From Cephalotrichum gorgonifer (Eukaryota > Ascomycota > Sordariomycetes > Microascales > Microascaceae): a stretch of DNA of 64,000 bases. The position numbers and the translations under genes are program-made. Below the pieces are notes generated by a model. The model ran no database searches. It saw only the letters and a list, made by a program, of their open reading frames with translations, and was not told the origin of the DNA. The stretch spans positions 637,156 through 701,155 of the forward strand of contig ONZQ02000007.1 of assembly GCA_900312665.1 (NCBI GenBank), written 5' to 3'. Below are positions 49,557-59,994 of the stretch, in pieces (the stretch's first letter is position 1; every line of letters starts with the position of its first letter).

Positions 49557-50745
49557 GGCTCCGCAAGGAGGGTCCTCCCGCCCCCACGGAGCATCGGAGG
49601 GGCGGCTGGAGTTGAGCGTGTGGTCTGAGAGGCGAGTCTGGCACGATGGAGGGCCAGGAGGTTCGCTGAATTTAGGCTGAGCGACCTCCTGGACTCTGGC
49701 GATAGGGTTCGCTGTAGTTGGGCTAAGAAACTACTCTAGGATTTCGTTGTAGGACTCGCTGTACTCGTAGTTGGGCCGGGGAAGAGCTATCTGGAACACT
49801 GGTAATTTAGGCATATGCGGGCGGGGGCAGACGGGATAGGTGGCTGAGTTCGAACGAACGCTGACGAGTAGAATGGAAGGTGGTCGAAAGGAAAGGAGGG
49901 TATTAGACTTAGGTTGAGGAGAAAGCATATGGAGGATAAACTCAAAACCAAGGCTGAGGGAAAGGGGAGGGAGAAGAATGAGAGAGAGAGGGAGAGGGAG
50001 CGCGACGAATCTCATCGGATGTGCTACGGGGTGGTGTGAGTAAACGCCCGTGCTCACTGTGGGGAGGAAGGTGAGCCTAGACGTTCATTCCTCTTTCCGC
50101 TCTAGAAGAGCTGATGGCCCGCCACAACTCCACATTCGCGCGATGTCTAGGTAACTACTAAAGTACTCCCGCCCGCCATAACACTTTGTTCGAGCGAGGT
50201 CGTCTACAGGGGACCTCAGGGACCAGGGGAGAGCTACGGCGCTAACTAGCCTGACCCCACTAGAGCCGCGGGGCCTAAAAAGCTTGCTTTTGGGGGTTCG
50301 GCATATCATGGCGGGGCTGCCTGCACTGTACCTCGTCAGTAAACAGAGGCTTGTACAAATACAAGTACCAGAGGACGGGCGGAGCTTGGAACGTGCCTGG
50401 ATCAGGCGTTGCGCTCAGCCTACCTACCCCTCCTCCGCCCCTCACCCCACTTTGAGCTCTGGGTCGATGACGCACGTATCCGTATTACTACTTGTCAAGT
50501 CTCAAGTCTCAAGTCTCAAGTTCTCAACCATAATCTCATGCCTAGTTTATTGAACGGCCGCAGCCAATGATTTTCATCGTCCCTTTCCGTTGGCAGCCGT
50601 TCCGAAACTTCAACTCTTTTCTCTTCTCCTCCTCCCCCGTACAAGTATTCTAGAGGAACTTTTTTGAAGTTTCCGAAATACGCAGTCTCACTCCTCCTCC
50701 TCTAGCTCCTCCTCCCCGTCCTCCCTTTTCCTCCCTACCGGCGCA
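49557..50745. promoter_or_regulatory. Divergent intergenic region with heptamer repeat
   Basis: About 1.2 kb between the leftward F-box-type gene and the rightward Yap1-binding-type gene. It holds a purine-rich tract near 49.97-50.00 kb, four copies of the heptamer CAAGTCT at 50496-50525, and a pyrimidine-rich leader just before the start at 50746. No coding sequence is convincing. Confidence 0.5.
50496..50525. repeat. (CAAGTCT)n heptamer repeat
   Basis: About four tandem copies of CAAGTCT, 220 bases upstream of the Yap1-binding-type gene. Could be a polymorphic marker; no regulatory role is evident. Confidence 0.85.
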
Positions 50746-52627
50746 ATGGCAGACCCTACCCTCTCTATCGCGGAAATCACACGCCGTCTCCAAGAATCGC
50801 GCCCTCCCGCGACGGACACCTTCACTTACCTCACAGTTATCGAGCAGTACATGTCGCCCGAGATCCTCCCTGCCCTTCACGATATCCTGCAAGATGCCGC
50901 CCTAACCAAGGACATCGGATGGGACCTCGTCGAGATGCTCATCGACGTCCCGGGTGGCGAGGCCTGTCTCGAGGCCGTCGCCCGCCTCGGGAACCCGCGC
51001 GAGGTGATCCTCAAGGTCCTAGAGGTGCTGGAGCGGCCGGTGGCAGAGGCTGGTGAAGAAGAGGAGGAAGAGGACGAGGTCTCCCCCACCCCCGCGTCGT
51101 CAGCCCACCTCAACGCGAGGTTCATAACCCTCGTCGGAATGCTCGGCATCCTCCACAAGCGCCTCGAGGTCCGCGCCCCCTCAAAGTTCGTCCACGCCAC
51201 CCTGCACACCGTCCTCGGCGCCTACATGCCCACCCCGGAGTCCACTGCCGCCGTCATCACCCTCGTGCGGGACCTTTCCAGCAGCGCGAGGCCCCCCCTG
51301 CCCTCGCGCAAGTCGAGCACTACGCTCACCACGCCCTTTGCGAGCAGCGACCCCGCCATGAGCGCCCCGGACCCCGAGGCCGAGAAGGCCGACCCCGTCG
51401 AGGACGGCCTCGTGACTAAACTCCTGCAGGCGTTCATCACGTGCGTGATCGCGGCCTACGTCGACGCGAATGACCTCGCCTGGGCGGCGAGGCTCGTAGA
51501 GTATTATAACCCCGAGAGGATAGTACCCGGGCGTAAGACAGTGATGGAGTCGTTCAGGGAGGAGCAGGAACTGCTTGCAAGGGACGCTCTCATAGGGCAG
51601 TTGGCAGTATGACCCCCCCCCCCAAAGAGTTCCTACTTTAGCACGGCGTGACTGACCGATCAACTACCAGGCCCTCGCCGGAGACCTTGGGCTCGCCGGC
51701 CTTGCCCCCGAGAAGATCACGCAGCTCGTCGAGGCGCCCCTCTGCCTCAGGCCCCTGGCCGCCGAACTGGACCCCGAACGCCCGGACGGGATCAAGCTGT
51801 CCTCCACCGGCTTCTGGTGCCTCGCGGCGTACTGGGTGTTCTCGTCCGAGGTCTTCGGGAGCCCCTACACCAGCCCCGACATGCACATCTTCCCCGACCA
51901 CAGTGCCCTTCTACACCGCTACCTCGGCGACGAGGGCCAGGCAAAGATCGTCAGCAACCCAGGCGTAGTCGACGCCATTCTAGTCCTTGGTCTCTGGCTC
52001 CATAGGGGCGGCAAGCTCGTTGGTGACGGGGCGAGCCCCGACTTCATGGCCTACCACCACTCCCTCACCCTCTGCGCCGTCTTCCACCCCTCCCTGAGCA
52101 CGCGCAACGCCGCCACAACCCTGGCCGGCCTCGTTCTCCACGATGACCCGGACGACGCCGACCGCCTCCGGATCCTGGACGACCTCCTGGAGAACTGCAT
52201 CTTCCCCAACCTCCAGGCCTGCGCCGTTGCCTGGCTGCGCGAGGAGATCGTCCTGGCCGCCAGGGGAAAGCTTGACAACCGCTTCGCGTCCCCCGAGTGC
52301 GTCGAGTCCCTCCAGTACTCCCTCTTCCCAAACCTCGACTTCCTCGGGAAGCAGGACGCGCCCGCCCTGGCGGAGTACTGGCTCCAGAACGAGCCGTACC
52401 ACCTCCAGGTCGCCAACTTTGCCTACCTCCTGTTCGCGGGCGAGACGTTCCGCCACCTCGTGCCGGCGGGGATGACCGCCGCCGTCGAGGAGCGGTACGT
52501 GAAGCCGCTGCTCGAGGCGGGTAGGAAGCTGCTCGAGGCGGCGGGAGGGGACGAGCAGAAGCCGGAGCTGGAGCTCCCGGGCGGCGTTGCCGTTTTGGTT
52601 GACCGGCTGGCGAGTTTGCCCCTTTAA
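50746..52627 (+). CDS. Yap1-binding-protein (YBP/DUF1760) family protein
   Basis: Two exons, 50746-51606 and 51671-52627, give 605 residues; the 64-nt intron (donor GTATGA, acceptor ACCAG) is in phase 0 and carries a C run. The protein is a helical-repeat type with no transmembrane segment. Landmarks are EQYMSPEILPALHDILQD and DIGWDLVEMLIDVPGGEACL near the N-terminus, an acidic EEEEEDEVS linker near residue 105, and NLDFLGKQDAPALAEYWL in the C-terminal half. This matches the fungal family related to yeast Ybp1/Ybp2. In yeast, Ybp1 binds the bZIP factor Yap1 and is needed for its peroxide activation by Gpx3, and Ybp2 also acts at kinetochores. Cytoplasmic stress-signalling adaptor is the likely role here (inference). 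The assignment rests on overall pattern, not catalytic residues. Confidence 0.75.
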
Positions 52628-53075
52628 AGGAGGAGAGGGGAGGGGAAGGGGGGGAGGGGAGGCGGGAGGCTATGCTTGTATGAGTCTGGGAGAACTAGCG
52701 CTGGAATCCGCTGGTATTAGTTATGTCTGATTTCTATGCGAGGTTTTCATCCACAATGGGCCGGTGGCATTCGAATGCTGGATGATGTATATGGGGACGA
52801 ATTTCTGGATGCGCTCCAAGCTCAAGGGTGGGCCAGGGAATAGGCGACCCTGGATGACACAAATAAAAGGATCATGAAATGTAAACTCGTCCGCTTGTGG
52901 ATTTGAACGTCTACCCTCGAAACGGAATCGCTAGGCCGGATAACCGCCCCCTTACCGTGCTTTACAAGCTCACTTGCCACTAAAGAATCCATAAGGCATC
53001 CAAGAGAACAAACCCACATCGCTAACAACGTCTCCCACATCGATCCCTTTCCGGCCCTGTGTAAACCCGGATCCT
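52628..53075. other. Intergenic region
   Basis: Contains the purine-rich 3' flank of the Yap1-binding-type gene. A tRNA-like B-box occurs on the minus strand near 52.9 kb but does not fold into a tRNA (see rejected items). Confidence 0.5.
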
Positions 53076-53639
53076 CTACCCCTGCTTCGCCATGCGTTTC
53101 GCTCGAGCCTCCTGGCGCGCCTCCTCCTCCTGGACCCTTGCCTTCTCTTTACGATCCCAAGCTAAGCTTCTGTGGATGTCAGCCGGCGCGTGGGTCCCAC
53201 GGGCCTCCCTCGTCCCTTTCGCCAGCACACCGGCCAGTGTAGCCGACGTACGTGTCCCTCGGGGACAGCCGCTCTTCCCGTGTGGTTTCGAAGGATCGAT
53301 GAAAAGGTTGTCCGGGATGATGAGGGATGGGGGCAGCTTTATGCCTCGTCGAAAGTTGAGCTGTACGTCTGACATGGGCTTCCCTCTCGCCTTCGCCTTT
53401 AGTCGGCTCCTGATGAGATTAGTGTAGATGATACCGTCGAGGTAGCCAAGGTAGGTGTACCTCTCCGCCGCGTATCCCGTCAGCGCAACGAATATGTCGA
53501 ACTTTTCCGGTCCCACCTTGAGCGCGATGTGGCTGAGAATGTTCCTCGTCGGTCCCGATAGGCCGATACGCTCCATCTCACCTTCGATATAGTCCTCGTA
53601 CGTGAGGGGGAGGGGTTTCGTGAAAGCAAGCATGCAGCC
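53076..53639 (-). CDS. Unknown basic protein, possible 3' exon
   Basis: An open frame of about 185 residues from the ATG at 53633. The N-terminal part has ordered composition (EDYIEGEMERIGLSGPTRN, FDIFVALTGYAAERYTYLGY). The C-terminus is a highly charged Glu/Arg/Ala helix ending in RMAKQG. No family recognised. It may instead be the second exon of the frame at 53772-54290: a 132-nt intron (donor GTATTT at 53771, acceptor CCGTAG at 53640) would join them in phase 0 into a 360-residue protein. The donor and branch site are weak, so both models stay open. Confidence 0.4.
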   Translation of the reverse strand, partial: GCMLAFTKPLPLTYEDYIEGEMERIGLSGPTRNILSHIALKVGPEKFDIFVALTGYAAERYTYLGYLDGIIYTNLIRSRLKAKARGKPMSDVQLNFRRGIKLPPSLIIPDNLFIDPSKPHGKSGCPRGTRTSATLAGVLAKGTREARGTHAPADIHRSLAWDRKEKARVQEEEARQEARAKRMAKQG

Positions 53640-53753
53640 CTACGGCATGGACGGGGGACCGAGAGGGGGACATTCCGACGACGGCAGGTGCCTCTTGGAG
53701 CGCTTGCGGAGGAAGCGAACGGTGCGAGCAAGCCTTAGATCAAGATCGCCCCT

Positions 53754-54290
53754 CTAGGCTTGTTTAAATACTTCCTCGGCAACGTCGGGCTTGAGGCCGA
53801 AGACGAACTCCAAAAGTTGAGGGGAATCGTAGGCCGATGGGATTCGGAACGGGATCTCGGTCAGTTGGGCGGAGGGGAGAGCGTATTGTAGTAGGATGGG
53901 AAGCCAGCCGTGGTCGACGGTATCGAGGCGGCTGCGGGAGACAGCAGCAAAGGACTTGGCACAGGTCAGGACAGGGTGTGCGGCGTTGACAGGGGGGTTT
54001 CTCGATCGTTCCTCGGTCATCGTTTGTTTTGCGCTCTCCATTGCCCGCCGTCGCTCGCAAAACATTATGTGTCGCTCTGCATTTTCTCTTGCATGCTGTC
54101 GGGTGCGCTCGCGCTTGGCTGCGGCTGGTGCCAGGCACCTTTTACGTATTGAGTGCTCTATTCGCCGTGCATCTTCCATTGCACGTTGCCCAGCAAGCTT
54201 TATCGCCCGCTTTTTTGCCTCTCGTCGTCGTTGTCGACGCCCCATTGTCTGTTGTCGTTGTGTGAAGTTGTTGTCGCTGGGCAGTGACAA
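53754..54290 (-). CDS. Unknown basic coiled-coil protein, possible 5' exon
   Basis: An open frame of 178 residues if unspliced. The N-terminal 100 residues are extremely Arg/Lys/Glu/Ala-rich (MGRRQRRREAKKRAIKLAGQ and onward), which predicts a charged helix or coiled coil. The C-terminal part (VDHGWLPILLQYALPSAQL, then YDSPQLLEFVFGLKPDVAEE) is more globular. The alternative start at the second Met gives MGRRQRRRE. It may be spliced to the frame at 53076-53639. No homologue recognised. Confidence 0.4.
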   Translation of the reverse strand: MSLPSDNNFTQRQQTMGRRQRRREAKKRAIKLAGQRAMEDARRIEHSIRKRCLAPAAAKRERTRQHARENAERHIMFCERRRAMESAKQTMTEERSRNPPVNAAHPVLTCAKSFAAVSRSRLDTVDHGWLPILLQYALPSAQLTEIPFRIPSAYDSPQLLEFVFGLKPDVAEEVFKQA

Positions 54291-54626
54291 TATAAGTCGA
54301 TGTAGCGTTGTATGAGATGGTTATGACGATGGTCTGGGGCTTAGAGAAAGGTATTGGCTGTTTTATGAATGATGGAGTGGGTAGGGAGAAACAACAAGTG
54401 AAGAGATGGTGTGGTGGCGGCTAGAATTGGGTATGGATTACATAGTAATGTAAATGCTCGTGCTGGCATATAGATGTGCTGTTGCTTCCTTCCGCCACAC
54501 AAGGGAGGGATTCCCTGAGCATCATACTCATACAGAAGGTGGCCCCGGCCACCAGGGTAGCACTTCCCTACCCTCAGCAGCGAATAACCGAAATCCGCCA
54601 GGACCGAAAGCGCCCGGTCAATCACC

Positions 54627-55674
54627 TCACAGCTTCGGCCCCTCACCGAACCCCGTCGTCACCGTTCCCCTCACCGAGATCCCCCCATCAACCCCCTGAA
54701 TCCAAACGTCCCAGCTGCCCTTGCCCCCCTCCTTCGCCCCCTCCTTCCTCCGCACACAAACCGTGAGTTCCTCGCCGACGTAGAGCGGCCTGAAGTTCCG
54801 GTAGTCGAACGTCTGCACGGACTCGCCCGGCGCCAGGCGGGAGTTGACGACCGTGAGGAGCAGGACGACGGAGAAGGGCCCGTGGACGAGCATTGCGCGG
54901 TGGGACTCGGAGGCAGCGTACTCCGGGTCGATGTGGATCCGGTGCGCGTTGTAGGTCAGGGCCGAGAAGGAGAAGAGGAGCGCCGGAGATGGGGTTAAAG
55001 AGACGGAGTAGTCGGGCTTTTCCTTGGCTTCAAAAGGCGGAAAGAGGCGATTCTAGGTTAGCAAGAGAAGCAGGGCCAGCTTGAGATATCTCTGCAGAGA
55101 ACTCCCAACAAAAGGGGCAGGGGGGAAAAATCTCACCAAACATGGGCGCCCTCTTTGCTCCCTCTCCCTTCAGGAAAACGAGTCTCCTGACCTCCTCTAT
55201 GGCGAGCTTCCCATCGACCTCGTAGCCCCTCTTCAGGTCCACCACCACCATCCCGCTATCACCACCCCTCTCCACGACCCTCGCGTCGCTGACCCCCTCC
55301 GACCCCACCGCCGCCCGCCCATCAAGCCTCAAGAGGTCCTCCCACCCCTCGAGGAAGGTCATCTTTCCCCCCGCCCACATCCGCCGCACGTACGGCGCCC
55401 CAGGCGCGTGGTCCATATCCGCCCCGTCAGGCGACAGCTCAGAGGGCCTTGACTGCAAGGGGAAGTAGACGAGGTGGTGGCCCAGCGGGAGGGGCTTGCC
55501 AAAGTGCGGGAGCTGGGCGCCCTGGGGAGGAGGCGGATAGGGGTAGCACTGCGGAGGTAGCACGTCGGCGAGGAGGGTGGACAGGAGGTGCGAGTTCGTG
55601 GGCGAGAGGTAGTCGCGCACGAGCTTCGGTGGGCGCGCCTTGGCCGACGAGATGAATTGTTGAATGGCGGCCAT
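54627..55674 (-). CDS. htd2: Mitochondrial 3-hydroxyacyl-thioester dehydratase (HTD2 type)
   Basis: Two exons, 55137-55674 and 54627-55027, give 312 residues; the 109-nt intron has donor GTGAGA and joins in phase 1 at MFGAKEKPDYSV. The C-terminal hot-dog domain contains the hydratase-2-like motif ALTYNAHRIHIDPEYA (residues 202-217) with the catalytic-type Asn/His pair, followed by LVHGPFSVVLLL. The N-terminal half has the other hot-dog half, with MWAGGKMTFLEG. In yeast, Htd2 dehydrates 3-hydroxyacyl-ACP in mitochondrial type II fatty acid synthesis, which supplies octanoate for lipoic acid. The start MAAIQQFISSAKARPPKLVR is basic and lacks acidic residues, which fits a mitochondrial import signal. 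A neighbouring tRNA-Thr gene lies 365 bases upstream. Confidence 0.85.
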
Positions 55675-56039
55675 TTTTTTTAGGTTCTGGAGCCACGTAT
55701 TATTGGGGTATTTTTTGAGTGAGAGTCAAGTAGGGTAGTAAAGTGGCCTTGGGTGAGTGAATTGCTCACGAGAATATCTCACACCGGGTATGAGTATGTG
55801 AGTTTGGAGCTTTGCCAAGATGAAGCTTGAGGCCGAGACCAAGCGAGATCGGCCGACCCTGATGGTCGCGATCCACTAATACCGAGGAGCCCTTGAGCTT
55901 GGCATCATGGCAGCGCTTATCAATCTACTGCAGAGTAGCCGGAAACCAAATGAACGACAAGTCTGGTTGTATGGTAGAAGTCATGTCAGTTCTTAGCGGT
56001 TGTCACACGTAGAGAAATAACATCACGTGATTACGACTC
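55675..56039. other. Intergenic region between HTD2 and tRNA-Thr
   Basis: Promoter side of HTD2. No gene is seen. Confidence 0.5.
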
Positions 56040-56111
56040 GCCCTTATAGCTCAGTGGTAGAGCGCGTCACTAGTAATGACGAGGTCGTAGGTTCGACTCC
56101 TACTGAGGGCA
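56040..56111 (+). tRNA. tRNA-Thr (anticodon AGT)
   Basis: A complete 72-nt cloverleaf without intron. The acceptor arm GCCCTTA pairs with TGAGGGC (one G-T wobble) and the discriminator is A. The D arm is GCTC/GAGC, the anticodon stem is CGTCA/TGACG with loop CTAGTAA (anticodon AGT), and the T arm is GTAGG/CCTAC with loop TTCGACT. The internal polymerase III A box (TAGCTCAGTGG) and B box (GGTTCGACTCC) are intact. A34 would be edited to inosine to read ACU and ACC. Confidence 0.97.
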
Positions 56112-56116
56112 CTTCC

Positions 56117-56122
56117 TTTTTT
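56117..56122 (+). terminator. Polymerase III terminator of tRNA-Thr
   Basis: A run of six T starting five bases after the mature tRNA 3' end, the normal RNA polymerase III stop signal. Confidence 0.9.
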
Positions 56123-56674
56123 CTCATTTTGCGCCCCATTTACTTACTACCGACATTCGGAAAGTTGAAGCGTTCTCAATCAACATGGAGAGTTCTCGTA
56201 ACCGACCTTTTACCCCATCATGAAAGAGTTGCGAGGAATGTGTCTCCTCGGGTCGTCTGTGGGTAGCTGGCGGGACGCATATATGTGGGGACAGCCTGCC
56301 CCCTTTCCCTTCCCCAGTTGATTGTCACCGCACCGCATCACACCCAACGCTTAGAGAACAAAGAAGAGAACGAGAGAATAGAAGAACAAGAAACGTAGTG
56401 TACAGGTATCTCGTTATTACCGCGCTCAACTCCGTATTTCCCACGCCGCCTACGCCCTCGCGTCCTTCTTACTCCTCTGACTAGCTTGCCCCTATGGATA
56501 TTCCCATCTTTCCCCCCCCCGTCCCTCCTCTCCCCTCCCGTAAGATAGGCCCCCTGCCAGCGGGACATCTGCACCGGGGGCACAGTCAAGAGGCCGCCCC
56601 CTCCCCGCGCTCACAAGGCCCGAAAGGCTGTCCCATTCATCATCGAAATGACCCTCCGGCGACGCGGAAGCATT

Positions 56675-58913
56675 CTAGTCCTCCTCAATCTTGTCGACCT
56701 CGGCCCGCGCCTCCTCCCACGTCTCCTTGTTTTTCTTCGCCCATTCTATCTGGCTGCGAGCGTATGCGAGCTATCGAGGGAAACCATGTTAGTGAACGAT
56801 CCCGAGCGCGGGCGAATACTGACGGGCAAGGCAAGGGATGATTATATGCTCGTAGGGTAGAAACGGCAGTGTGCTTGGGAGGGCAAAGCTGAGAACCGGG
56901 AGATACCATACCATATATCGCCGCAAGTCATCCTCCTTCTCCCGTTGAAACCTCTTCAGATCCATCAGCGTGCTCGCGCTCGCATCTCTCACGTCCCGCT
57001 CGACCGCCACCTGCGCCTGCTCCAGCTGCCCGATGCTCTCCCTCGTCTTCCCGATCAGGTCCCGCCTCGACCTCTCAGGGTCCACGTCCGCGACTCCCTG
57101 GATGGCATGCCTGATCGGCCCGAAGATCTTGTTTGTGATCGAGTTCCCGCTGGGCATCTTCCTGTGCGTGGGCGCCGCGGGCGTCCGCTCCGGCGCACCC
57201 TGCCTCGCCGACGGCGCGTTCGTGACGCCGTGCGTCGGGGGGAAGTCCGAGTCAAAAGAGTCCGCGTCGTCCTGCCCCCCATCCCTCTGGTACCGCGCGC
57301 CCGCGTCCGAGGGGACGCCCGAGGCCCGCCTAGCCGGCTGGTGCTGGCCCTGATGGCTACCGCTGAGATACTGCTCGATGCGACGGGCCTCGGCCTCGCT
57401 GTGCTCGAGCTGGTCCAGGAGCGCCTTCTTCTTGGCCAGCTCCTCGTTCGTCATCTCCTGCTGCACCCGCTTGAGCACCCTGTACCGTAGCACGCCCCGT
57501 ACGACGCCCGCAAACTGCGCATTCTCCCGCATCGGCTCCGCGAAGCTGGCGCCGAGCTGGTGGGACAGCTCCTCAGTCGCAATGTACGACGAGTCGGCAG
57601 CCTGCCCAATCTTCTCGATAGCGGCGCCCAGCGTCTCGGACTTCTCCTCCGAGAGCGCAAACGCGTTGTACTTGGACCCGAGCTCGCAGAGGTCCGCGGC
57701 AAGCGAGGACAGGTGGCTAAGGGTCCGGCGGTTGACCTTCTCCATCGGGCCCATCAGGAGCTGCTGAAGTTCCTGTATGGAGGCCTCGAAGGTGACGAAG
57801 TAAGGGTCGAGCTCCTGTTCGGTGAGCTTTTTGTTCTCGGGCGGGAAGCGCGTGAAAGCACCGCCACTGAACGGATCGCCGTCGTGACTCGGGGCGGAAT
57901 TCACGGGGGTCTTCAATTTTGCCGAGCTGGACGGCACGGGGAGATAGCTGTGGGCGGGTGTAGGGTTCGCAGTGTCGAGGGGAGGTGCCTTGAGGACCGA
58001 CTTCGGGATAGACGCAATCGGGTGGGAGTTCAAGACCTCGCTCTGGCCAAGAAATTCGCAGTTAGTTGAGTGTCCTAAGGCTCTCGGCTACCAGGATACA
58101 ACATACCCAGCTAGCGTTAGGGTCCAGAAACCTCCACCACACTCCGTCGGTCCTGACCTGTTCCATCCTCCTGCAGCGGTTAAGAAATACCGCAAGCATC
58201 CGCTTCCGCAAGTCGATTATCTGCTGGTCTTGCTTCGCGCTCGTTGGGTTCGCAGCGTAATCCGCCATTGAGTGTTTCTCGGGGATTGGGGGGATGACGA
58301 GAGTTGGGTGTAGTCTAGTAAGGGCATCCCGAAGAGACGCGAACTCGGAGTACCTACGTCGAACTTCGAGATTCTACACACCAAGTGGTCAGCTATGAGC
58401 GAGAGAACTGTACACACGGCTAGGAGCCGCAAGCAGGGGAGCGCGTACATGGGTCCGGATAGTATACACGATATATCGCCCGCCATTCTCCGGGCTCTTT
58501 CCGGCGTCCGTAATCAGTATCGGAAGCTCGGGATTCTCGTATAGGATCTGCTCAATGCGGCTGTCATAGCCGCCAGCCCTCCTCCTTGGGGCCGGGTCCC
58601 CGCGCGCCTCAGCCTCATCCTCTTCGTCACTATCATCGCCGCCCTTTCCGAACGGTGTATTTTGGTGAGGCTCGCTATCGGTTGTTGAGGTCGGCGTGGC
58701 GGGACCGTCGTACCGGAGATCTAGAGCCAGAAGGGAAAAAAGAAATGTTAGTTTCTTTGTAGAGCTTCGTGGAGGGACGTGTGTGGCGTTCTCTCCGGCT
58801 GCGCAGGAGAAAGTACCAGGTGACGTACATTCGCGCGACTCGGGCGAGGAGGGATCCTCCCCGCCCGGGACGAAGCTGGTCCCGTACGGGTTGTTGTCCT
58901 CGTCATTCCACAT
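56675..58913 (-). CDS. snx41: PX-BAR sorting nexin (SNX41/ATG20 type)
   Basis: Five exons (58829-58913, 58449-58720, 58107-58373, 56912-58042, 56675-56770) give 616 residues; introns of 108, 75, 64 and 140 nt all join in phase. It opens with MWNDEDNNPYGTSF, a start typical of fungal SNX41/ATG20 proteins, then an acidic linker DDSDEEDEAEA. The PX domain spans about residues 85-215, with the PI3P-binding RRRYSEF at 124-130 and the Pro-rich loop PPIPEKH at 148. VWWRFLDPNASWSEVLNSHP links to a BAR-like helical region (about 290-420 and the C-terminus, ending with the helix QIEWAKKNKETWEEAR). Expected role: endosomal cargo retrieval (recycling with Snx4) and, in species with a single gene, selective autophagy as Atg20. 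The last exon codes for only 31 residues but restores the expected charged C-terminus, which an unspliced reading would lose. Whether this is SNX41 or ATG20 in the strict sense needs a tree. Confidence 0.87.
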
Positions 58914-59994
58914 CGCGGGGAAAGCTTCTCTCGGCGAGTGAAAGGAAGCGAGAGGACGTATCGGACTGGGAGTGCAGGTAGCTGACGACTCGGCAGGGTG
59001 GGTGTCTCAGAGTGAAAGGCTGAGTCTAGAAGGAGAAGAATAATGAGGGGGGTAATTCGCAGATGCGATGTGGTGTGAAGCTAAAATAGCACAGGTGGAG
59101 GAGGCACTTGAGCAGGACCTGACTCCTGGTCCCTTTCGCTAAGTGCTGGTGATGTCGTCAGTGAGGACAGGAGATGAGCGCAAGCAGGTGGGTATATGGT
59201 AGGCGGTGGATGGTGAGGTGGGAGCCGGTATACTGTGGCGAGGCATTCGTCGTTAATGATTGAGGTGAGGAGTGGATTGTCACTCAAGGTCACTATTGCT
59301 GTGCAGCTAAGATCTAATGAGTGCTATGACGTGGAGGATACATAGAGGTACTAAGCCTTTCAGGTGGGACCTAGCTTCGTCATTGAGAGCCCCACTCCTC
59401 CCCGCTTTAATGGAGATAGCAACGCTCAAGCTAGAAGGCAGCTGAATACTTCCAACTGTTGTATATCACGCCTGGATAAAGAGGAGCCTGGAGCTCTAAT
59501 TCTTGGCAATCACTTACTACCACTATTACTCTGATTCCCTTCCCCCAACATAGGCATATTCGGCTTCCACGCCATATTCTAGAACCTCATTCTCTCTCTT
59601 CGGTGTTTTTTTTTTAATCTGGACAAATGAATATGTTTTAAAACCGCAGAAACTACTACATCACACAGCTTTGCTTAGTCTTGCTTCAAGTGATTCTCAA
59701 CATTATCATGTTCGGGCCCATATCTCAGTCCCTGATTCTAATGCGTATCATCCATCAAATACAAGCTCCCTTCGTCCCCGCCCAGCACAGGTCTGATCTC
59801 CCATGCCAGCTAATTTCACCAGCCTACAATTCCTAACTCTCTAACTGCTCCTAACCTACATCTCCCTTCTTACTTCCTCCCCCTTCCATCATACCCTTAT
59901 CCACGGGTGCGGGAATGCTCGGTCGAGAATATTCATCACTGGTACCTCCCACCGAATCAGACTCTCCCGAAATGGCACTCCTCGCCTGACTCCG
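58914..59994. other. Intergenic region
   Basis: Promoter of the sorting nexin gene on the left and 3' flank of the single-span protein gene on the right; the stretch near 59.5-59.9 kb is AT- and pyrimidine-rich. No gene is seen. Confidence 0.5.

Noticed and set aside
50877..52524. Antisense and alternate-frame open frames over the Yap1-binding-type gene
   Set aside because: Shadows of a GC-rich coding region with coherent codon use on the plus strand.
52870..52980. tRNA-like sequence on the minus strand (B-box-like GTTCAAATCC, CCG in a possible loop)
   Set aside because: Acceptor ends pair only partly, the T stem does not pair and the anticodon arm lacks U33. At best it is a decayed tRNA pseudogene.
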